Below are positions 5,386-10,244 of a stretch of 10,244 nucleotides of DNA, piece after piece. Made by a program: the position numbers and the translations under genes. The first letter of the stretch is position 1. Every line of letters starts with the position of its first letter. This stretch comes from Bacteroidales bacterium (lineage in GTDB: Bacteria > Bacteroidota > Bacteroidia > Bacteroidales > VadinHA17): positions 1 through 10,244 of the forward strand of contig JAITVX010000102.1 in the NCBI GenBank assembly GCA_031285575.1. The letters run 5' to 3'. The notes beneath the pieces are model-generated. The model was not told the origin of the DNA. It was given only the letters and a program-made list of their open reading frames with translations, and made no database searches.

Positions 5386-7817
5386 TGGTATGCAATAAGC
5401 GACAGAAGCCAGGCTAATGCCGTTGTGTAAACTACGGTAAATGTCGCCCATTTCCAGCTACCCGACTCGCGCTTGATAGCCGCCACAACACCTATGCAGG
5501 GGAAATATACAAGTATGAACAGCATAAACGAAAATGCGGCAACAGGATTGAACAGCGGCCTGCCAGTGCAGTCCTGCTGTGCCTGTATCTTCTCAACAAG
5601 CGAGGCCGTCTCCGCGTCGCTGCCTGCTTGGAACAGAACACCGAGGGCGCTCACCACAATTTCTTTGGCTGCCACACCCGATATAACAGCCACGCTAAGT
5701 CGCCAGTCGAACCCCAGAGGTTGCATCAGCGGCTCTATCTGCCGGCCTATCATCCCCATAAACGAGCCTTCCTGCCTTTTGTTGGCTTTTTCAGTATCCA
5801 ACCTGTCGAGAGCTTCCTGTTTTTCAGCAGTACCAAGGTTCGATTCATTTATTATGGCCGTTTGTCTGTTATATTCTTCTTCAAAGTGGGGGGACTGGGG
5901 GAAATAGCTTAAAATCCAAATAACGACGGAGGCAATCAGTATTATACCTCCAATTTTTTTTAGGTACAATCCGGTACGGAACACAACGTGTTTAACGATG
6001 CTTCTGGGCGTGGGAATACGATAGGGGGGGAGTTCCATAACGAAGGGTACATCAACCGATTTGAAGAAAATTTTCCGCAGAATTAATGCCGAAACGATTG
6101 CCAGAATAGTTCCCAATAGGTAGAGTATAAATAGAATGAACCCGTGACTGGCGCTGAAAAACGCGCTTATAAAGAGTATGTAAACCGGTAGCCTCGCACT
6201 GCACGACATGAAAGGTGTTATGAGCATGGTTATCATCCTGTCGCTACGGCTTTCAATAATACGGGTTGCAAGTACTGCCGGCACATTGCATCCGAAGCCC
6301 ATAAACAGAGGTATGAATGATTTGCCGTGAAGCCCTATTTTGTGCATTATGCGGTCCATTATGAAAACTGCCCGCGCCATGTAACCGGTGTCTTCCATGA
6401 AAGAAATGAACAGGAACAGTATTACGATGTTGGGCAGGAATACGAGCACGCCTCCTACGCCTCCTATTATTCCGTCAACGGCGAAGTCGCGCAGGATGCT
6501 TTTGGGAAACGACGATACGATGAGGTTGCCGAGGCTCGATACACCTGTTTCGAGCCATTGCTGGGGGTAGCTCCCGAGCTTAAAGGTGGTGTAGAAGGCT
6601 GCCAGCATAAAGATGAGGAACACCGGGAAGCCAAGGTATTTGTTGATGAGGTAGTTGTCGATAGAGTCGGTGTGTCCATGTTTTTCCTTGCGATTAATTT
6701 TCAGTGTTTCTTTCAGGGCGCCCGATATGAATCCGTAGCGGAGGTCGGTAATGACGGTTTCAGGCGGTTCGGAGTATAGTTTTTCGAGACGGCTGCGTTC
6801 TCGATTTACTGTTTTGAGTATGTCGGTGGAATTGTGAAAGCAGCTAAGTTCCAAAATAAGCTCTTTGTCATTTGCCAGGGCTTCGAGTGCAAAATATCTG
6901 GCTGAAACTGTGTTGGTGGGATTTTTGTTTTCATCGGCTTTTATTAGCACTTGTATCTGGCGGATGGCGTTTTCGATGTCGTCACCGTAATTAATGTGTA
7001 TGTGGCGTACAACCGGCTGTCGGTTTTCGTAAACGGATATTATGGTGTCGAAAAGCTGTCTTAATCCCTTGCCTTTTGTACCTGTGGTTGGTATGACCGG
7101 TACGCCGAAGAGATTTTCGAGCGAGTCTGTGTCAAGGGAGTTGCCGCTTTTTTCGAGTTCGTCGTACATGTTGAGGGCAATTACGGTCTGCACTCCCATG
7201 TCGATAAGCTGCGTGGTCAGATAGAGGCTGCGTTCGAGGTTTGCCGCTTCTACTATGTTGACTATTACGTCGGGTTTGTTTTTAAAGATATAGTTTCGCA
7301 CATATACTTCTTCGGGCGAATAGCTTTTAAGCGAGTATGCGCCGGGCAAATCGACGATTGAAAAGGTGTAGCCGCTCTGTTCGTAGGCGGCTTCCTTGTA
7401 ATCTACCGTAACGCCGGCGTAATTTCCTACCTTCTCCCTTGAGCCGGAGGCATAGTTGAAGAGAGTTGTTTTGCCCGAATTTGGATTTCCCACAAAGGCA
7501 ATCTGGATGTGCTTCGTTTTTTCTACCCAGGCGTCGTTTTCTTCTTCATAAACAATAACTCCCGATGATGCCAGAGGGGGCTGCAGGGTGTTTTTCCTGT
7601 CAACTTCAATAAGTTGGGCTTCGCTGTTGCGTAGCGACAGGTTGTAGCCCATTATCATGTATTCAACAGGGTCGCGCAGTGGGGCTTTCCTTATAACCTT
7701 TATTTTTTTGCCAACAACAAAGCCCATCTCCGAAAGGCGCTGCCTGAACCGCCCCCTTCCTTTTATTTTCAGAATTATTCCTTCTTCTCCTTCTTCAAGA
7801 TCGAATAGCGTCAACAT
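5361..7817 (-). CDS. feoB: Ferrous iron transporter, FeoA-FeoB fusion
   Basis: An 818-residue cytoplasmic-membrane Fe2+ importer. Residues 1-73 are a FeoA (SH3-like) domain (LFDLEEGEEGII...RQRLSEMGFVVGKKI). A linker leads to the G domain: G1 GNPNSGKTT (110-118), G2 Thr137 in NYAGVTVDY, G3 DLPG (156-159), G4 NMYD (216-219), and a G5-like TTGTKGKG near 244-251. Residues about 260-370 form the helical GDI-like spacer. The membrane part starts near 394 and holds the two Gate regions with conserved cysteines: MGFGCNVPA (Cys510) and MSCSARLPVY (Cys539), plus YFPCIG (Cys774). All key motifs are present and length is normal for the fused form found in Bacteroidetes. The ATG at 7815-7817 is the only sensible start because FeoA begins at once. 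A promoter with repeats lies just upstream. No other feo gene is adjacent. Confidence 0.97.
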   Translation of the reverse strand: MLTLFDLEEGEEGIILKIKGRGRFRQRLSEMGFVVGKKIKVIRKAPLRDPVEYMIMGYNLSLRNSEAQLIEVDRKNTLQPPLASSGVIVYEEENDAWVEKTKHIQIAFVGNPNSGKTTLFNYASGSREKVGNYAGVTVDYKEAAYEQSGYTFSIVDLPGAYSLKSYSPEEVYVRNYIFKNKPDVIVNIVEAANLERSLYLTTQLIDMGVQTVIALNMYDELEKSGNSLDTDSLENLFGVPVIPTTGTKGKGLRQLFDTIISVYENRQPVVRHIHINYGDDIENAIRQIQVLIKADENKNPTNTVSARYFALEALANDKELILELSCFHNSTDILKTVNRERSRLEKLYSEPPETVITDLRYGFISGALKETLKINRKEKHGHTDSIDNYLINKYLGFPVFLIFMLAAFYTTFKLGSYPQQWLETGVSSLGNLIVSSFPKSILRDFAVDGIIGGVGGVLVFLPNIVILFLFISFMEDTGYMARAVFIMDRIMHKIGLHGKSFIPLFMGFGCNVPAVLATRIIESRSDRMITMLITPFMSCSARLPVYILFISAFFSASHGFILFILYLLGTILAIVSALILRKIFFKSVDVPFVMELPPYRIPTPRSIVKHVVFRTGLYLKKIGGIILIASVVIWILSYFPQSPHFEEEYNRQTAIINESNLGTAEKQEALDRLDTEKANKRQEGSFMGMIGRQIEPLMQPLGFDWRLSVAVISGVAAKEIVVSALGVLFQAGSDAETASLVEKIQAQQDCTGRPLFNPVAAFSFMLFILVYFPCIGVVAAIKRESGSWKWATFTVVYTTALAWLLSLIAYQAGSALFL

Positions 7818-7849
7818 TCAAACGTGTAATTAATGATGAATACATATTA

Positions 7850-7884
7850 ATTGAACTGGCGCAAATATAGCGCAAATGTTCAAT
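7850..7884. promoter_or_regulatory. Candidate operator overlapping the feoB promoter
   Basis: ATTGAAC (7850-7856) and GTTCAAT (7878-7884) form a perfect 7-bp inverted repeat. Inside it are two direct copies of GCGCAAAT (7859-7866 and 7870-7877), exactly 11 bp apart. The -7 box and predicted start lie within it, where a bound repressor would block transcription. It does not resemble the classic Fur box; the regulator is unknown. Confidence 0.4.
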
Positions 7885-7894
7885 ATCAGTCAAT
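7862..7894 (-). promoter_or_regulatory. feoB promoter
   Basis: Read on the minus strand, ATTG (7894-7891) is followed after 21 bases by TATATTTG (7869-7862), an exact TAnnTTTG -7 box with a three-of-four -33 match at normal spacing. The start would be near 7857, giving a leader of about 40 nt. A small CCCTA/TAGGG hairpin (7895-7908) lies immediately upstream. Confidence 0.6.
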
Positions 7895-7986
7895 CCCTAA
7901 AAATAGGGAAAATACATTAATGTGGTAGCTATAATTACGGATTAAGAAGCGCTTATATGCCTGAAGCAAAATTGAATTATTATGTA

Positions 7987-8598
7987 TTATAGCTTGATTT
8001 TCATAACTATTTTCTTAACCTGCGATATTTCACCCGATTTAATATTTGGGCGATGCAGGTTATGGGGAAAGAAAATGAAAAATCTGCAGGGGTCTGCCTC
8101 ATGGTTAGAACTTTCGCTGACTGTCATAAATTCCACATCTCGGGTTTCATCATAGGACATAAGTATTTCTTCCTTTTTTGATACGGAGGCAATACCTATC
8201 TGCTCTATTCCGCTTATAATGTACTGTATATCTATATACTTTTTATGGGCTTCAAATTGAAGTTCATCTTCATTTTGTGTTGTATATTCTGTAACAAGCG
8301 CAAACAGATTGGTAGAGTCTATATAATGCCTTGCTACTTCGAGGTTTTGCAGGTCAGTGGTTTTAAGGTAATCGAAAGCCCTGTCCCATCTGTCTTTATC
8401 CTTGAAGTAGGCTATTGCAAATTCACGTTTCTCTATAGTCGAATCGGGGATTACATTCCAGCCGTTAAGGTATTCCCTGCTTTCAAACCATTTGTTGATT
8501 CGTTTGTCGTTCCATGCTATCGGGTTCGATGATGTTTTGCAGCCTTGCGTTAACAATGCTGAAAACATAATGGATATAAGAGCCATTATCTTTTTCAT
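7987..8598 (-). CDS. YhcH/YjgK/YiaL-family lipoprotein
   Basis: A 203-residue protein. Residues 1-20 are a lipoprotein signal (MKKIMALISI...LLTQGC, Cys20), so the mature protein should be anchored outside the cytoplasm. Residues about 30-203 match the YhcH/YjgK/YiaL (DUF386) cupin-like fold. The core block FEAHKKYIDIQYIISG (115-130) carries the conserved Glu116, His118 and Asp123; YDETRDVEF (149-157) follows, and FFIFFPHNLHRPNI (173-186) has His182. These residues form the metal site in the family. Members are often linked to sialic acid or other sugar catabolism and are usually about 150 residues and cytosolic. This one has an N-terminal extension of about 50 residues besides the signal. There is no sugar gene nearby, so its substrate is unknown. 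It is transcribed towards feoB with a 169-bp gap containing feoB's own promoter. Confidence 0.85.
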   Translation of the reverse strand: MKKIMALISIMFSALLTQGCKTSSNPIAWNDKRINKWFESREYLNGWNVIPDSTIEKREFAIAYFKDKDRWDRAFDYLKTTDLQNLEVARHYIDSTNLFALVTEYTTQNEDELQFEAHKKYIDIQYIISGIEQIGIASVSKKEEILMSYDETRDVEFMTVSESSNHEADPCRFFIFFPHNLHRPNIKSGEISQVKKIVMKIKL

Positions 8599-8613
8599 AA
8601 TATCATTTTAGAA

Positions 8614-8621
8614 CAAACATA
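8614..8621 (-). promoter_or_regulatory. Candidate -7 box for the YhcH-family gene
   Basis: TATGTTTG on the minus strand is an exact TAnnTTTG match 15 bases before the ATG. It would give a leader of about 10 nt. No clear -33 TTTG lies at the right distance. Confidence 0.4.
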
Positions 8622-8741
8622 AGGTATTAAATTACAGGTACAGTAATTCTATTGCCTACAATTGTATTATTTATTTATTTTTAACATATCATGTATGTTT
8701 TACTGCAATTGCACGGGCGTTTAAAGCGATATAATCATAAT

Positions 8742-9101
8742 TTATACTCTTTGACCGCCATTCTGTTTCCTTATTAAATTATATGCTAAGGATTGCCTGA
8801 AGTTTCTGGTCTCAAAACCGCTGCGGACAAAACAGGCAGGATTATCGACTTTATTTCTCATAGTAGGAAAATAGTCAGGTTCTTGAAATTTACATAAATA
8901 ATATCCCTGCCCGTCGCCAATAAGTGGTGAGAACCGGTTGCTGCCGTAATAGAAATAATAGTCGTAAATAACTGATGTTCGCAGTATGAGATTTGTTCCG
9001 TTAGGAGAATCCGGTTTTCTTGAGAGTAAATCAAGTTTCCATGATGGGTTGCATAATATGGTGGTGTGTAGTATTTGCGCTGAATACAGGATACGGCTGT
9101 A
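8742..9101 (-). pseudogene. Start-less protein gene remnant, unknown function
   Basis: A minus-strand frame is open for 119 codons, from just after a TAA at 9102-9104 to the TAA at 8742-8744, with no ATG until codon 81. It reads like protein in its second half: YDYYFYYGSNRFSPLIGDGQ, then GYYLCKFQEPDYFPTMRNKV, and FVRSGFETRNFRQSLAYNLI to the end. In the first 80 or so codons a neighbouring frame also reads plausibly (RKYYTPPYYATHHGNLIYSQ) before a TGA at 8858-8860, so a frameshift may lie around 8980-9030. I interpret it as the 3' end of a decayed gene whose 5' end was lost, probably where the IS630 remnant begins (about 9075-9101). No family is recognised. An AT-rich spacer separates it from the YhcH-family gene. 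Confidence 0.45.
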
Positions 9102-9566
9102 TTATTTCAAGACGAATTTTTGTTAAGTAACACGGCAGCCCTTTCCGCAGCCTAGTCGCCCAAAGGCAAACAGCTTAAAAAAGAACGGGTAACAGGATTT
9201 GGAACTGTTAATCCGCTAATGGGGCAACCGGTTGCAAATTTTGCGCAAACGGGAAATACCTATACTTTTAAAAAGCATTCGAGGAAGGTTTTACAGGTAT
9301 ATAAAAAAAAAGAAAAATGATCACTTAATGTTAACAGTGTGCGTTTTCATCATGTAAATAACCTCAAATCTTTCCTTGAGGAATATCCCGAACTTGAAAT
9401 CAGATATTTGCCTACATATTCGCCGGACCTAAATCCGGTCGAAAGAGTATGGTGGCATATGTGCAAATGGATTACCCACAACCGTTATTTATCATCTCTC
9501 AAAGAACGCATTGCCAAATTCTGGCGATTGATGTCCGAGTACTTAAAGCCAACCCCAACACTTTAA
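9084..9566 (+). pseudogene. IS630-family transposase, decayed
   Basis: One plus-strand frame of 160 codons holds an IS630 DDE domain but has two in-frame stops. QDTAVLFQDEFLLSNTAALS includes the first catalytic Asp (codon at 9111-9113). A TAG at 9153-9155 sits where SPKGKQ is normally preceded by Trp. ERVTGFGTVNPLMGQPVANF and QTGNTYTFKKHSRKVLQVYK follow, then a TGA at 9318-9320. The second catalytic Asp motif (normally LDN.R.HH) is scrambled at about 9313-9340; three one-base losses there would restore MITLMLDSVRFHHVNN. The last part, FLEEYPELEIRYLPTYSPDL then NPVERVWWHM, carries the catalytic Glu (9441-9443). The N-terminal helix-turn-helix part is missing. Only the region from the ATG at 9339 is free of stops. 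It is inactive. Confidence 0.85.
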
Positions 9567-9596
9567 AATAAAAGTCTGATAAAAAAGCGAACAACA

Positions 9597-9656
9597 GCCA
9601 AACGAGGATAACCGGCTGATAATGTGTGGTTAACGTTCTTTGTTTGGCTTGTTTTT
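9597..9656 (+). terminator. Possible long-loop terminator
   Basis: GCCAAAC (9597-9603) and GTTTGGC (9642-9648) are perfectly complementary, and the second arm is followed by TTGTTTTTT (9649-9657). The loop is about 38 nt with a possible inner ACC/GGT pairing, which is long for an intrinsic terminator. It lies between the IS630 remnant and the recombinase. Confidence 0.3.
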
Positions 9657-10024
9657 TAGGCAATCAAAGCCACCGATAGACAAAGATAAGACAAAGTTCA
9701 GTTACCAAACTGTGCACCAAAACAGCAAAAACGGATAAAACGGCGTAAACCGCTCATTTTTTGGTGATAAGCTCAGTGATTTTCCCTCTGCTGCAAACGG
9801 CAAAAAAGCAAGATATTGTGAATTTCGGAAAAGTTTCCGTTACGAAACCGTTACCTGTTTTTTGTTGCCGGGTAATCATTGGGTAGCGGATTTCCCGTGA
9901 AGGGATAACGGTTTCCGTACATCCTGGGGACGACACCTGTGTTATGGCGGTTTTAAGCCTGAAAATGGGTTCTTATTCACTGAACTGCAATATTTTGCGT
10001 CATACTGATTAGCTCTGTAACAGT

Positions 10025-10032
10025 TAATTTTG
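10025..10032 (+). promoter_or_regulatory. Candidate -7 box for the recombinase gene
   Basis: TAATTTTG is an exact TAnnTTTG match. Transcription would begin near 10037, 14-17 bases before the start codon. The -33 position (about 10001-10005) has no TTTG. It overlaps the paired CTGTAA repeats. Confidence 0.4.
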
Positions 10033-10050
10033 TAATCTGTAAAAGAGTTG

Positions 10051-10244
10051 ATGATGATTGAAGTAAAAGTAAGTTTCTACCTCAAACGAAATGAGGCGAA
10101 GGCGGACGGAACAGTTCCCGTTCTGGGGCGTATCCGCATTGGGAAGTCGATGGTGCAGTTCAGCGCCAAAGTGTGTGTTCCCATATCCCTTTGGGATATT
10201 ACATCCGGCAGGGCTACCGGGAAAAGCAGGACAGCCCTCTCCGT
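10051..10244 (+). CDS. Tyrosine recombinase/integrase, N-terminal part (cut by window end)
   Basis: Only the first 64 codons are in the window, with no stop before 10244. The reading MMIEVKVSFYLKRNEAKADG, then TVPVLGRIRIGKSMVQFSAK and VCVPISLWDITSGRATGKS, is the N-terminal arm DNA-binding domain of the phage-type integrases common in Bacteroides integrative and conjugative elements. The domain ends with the W-D...G.A.GKS pattern. The catalytic domain (Arg...His-x-x-Arg...Tyr) would lie beyond the edge and cannot be seen. The ATG at 10054 is an equally good start. Codon use is more GC-rich than in the flanking remnants, and the gene follows a repeat-rich region, so it probably marks the end of an integrated element that continues to the right. 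Confidence 0.85.
   Translation, partial: MMIEVKVSFYLKRNEAKADGTVPVLGRIRIGKSMVQFSAKVCVPISLWDITSGRATGKSRTALS

Larger units (their letters stand above)
9567..10050. other. Repeat-rich non-coding leader before the recombinase
   Basis: No convincing gene is present. The stretch carries several repeats. GACAAAG occurs twice, 11 bp apart (9679-9685, 9690-9696). There is a CAGTT/AACTG hairpin (9699-9712) and a CGGAAA-AG-TTTCCG palindrome (9826-9839). GAAACCGTTA/TAACGGTTTC is a perfect 10-bp inverted repeat (9844-9853, 9906-9915). GTTTCCGT occurs at 9833-9840 and 9911-9918. CTGTAA occurs at 10015-10020 and 10037-10042. Such density next to a tyrosine recombinase suits an attachment site with arm-type binding sites, but the core crossover site cannot be placed. 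A minus-strand frame at 9754-9936 (open to about 9969) is probably a by-product. Confidence 0.45.

Noticed and set aside
5473..7224. Plus-strand frames of 60-150 codons opposite feoB
   Set aside because: feoB is intact with all motifs; these are by-products of its codon pattern on the other strand.
9754..9936. 60-residue minus-strand frame before the recombinase as a gene
   Set aside because: It overlaps several inverted and direct repeats, has an unusual composition and no promoter or domain; a non-coding control region explains it better.
1..10244. CRISPR arrays, tRNA, rRNA or toxin-antitoxin pairs
   Set aside because: No spaced repeat arrays, no tRNA arm patterns, no rRNA-like blocks and no recognisable toxin or antitoxin were seen on either strand.

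Overview
The window looks like a chromosomal stretch from a Bacteroidales-type Bacteroidetes. The signs are a TonB-type energy transducer with the FDDLVFENRNREYGAFQLR start, a FeoA-FeoB fusion, lipoproteins with Bacteroidetes-style signals, a tyrosine recombinase with a Bacteroides-type N-terminal arm domain, and several TAnnTTTG (-7) promoter elements in front of genes. Shine-Dalgarno sites are weak or absent, with A-rich leaders instead. No species can be named from sequence reading alone.

Layout. 1-264: 3' end of a group II intron (domains V and VI, branch-point A at 258), plus strand, entering from the left edge. 265-1125: gene-poor, with frameshifted or start-less coding scraps on the minus strand. 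1126-1803 (-): membrane zinc metallopeptidase of the YugP type. 1943-2248 (+): yidD, divergent from it. 2249-2770: mostly non-coding. 2771-4758 (+): a TonB-family protein followed closely by a clostripain-like (C11) cysteine peptidase lipoprotein, probably one operon. 4789-5308 (-): remnants of two unrelated transposases (IS1634-like and IS1595-like) joined end to end. 5361-7817 (-): a full-length FeoA-FeoB ferrous iron transporter with a clear promoter, and an inverted repeat around that promoter. 7987-8598 (-): a YhcH/YjgK/YiaL-family protein carrying a lipoprotein signal. 8742-9101 (-): a decayed protein gene with no start. 9084-9566 (+): a decayed IS630 transposase. 9567-10050: repeat-rich leader region. 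10051-10244 (+): the beginning of a tyrosine recombinase gene running off the right edge.

How it fits together. The intact genes are envelope and iron-uptake housekeeping: protein insertion (YidD), membrane proteolysis (YugP-like), outer-membrane energy coupling (TonB), and Fe2+ import (FeoAB). Between and beside them lie remains of at least four mobile elements (group II intron, IS1634, IS1595, IS630), and the right edge opens into what is probably an integrative element. I did not find a convincing new biological system fully inside the window. The best leads are the feoAB control region, the TonB/C11-peptidase pair, the exported YhcH-type protein, and the repeat-rich region ahead of the recombinase.
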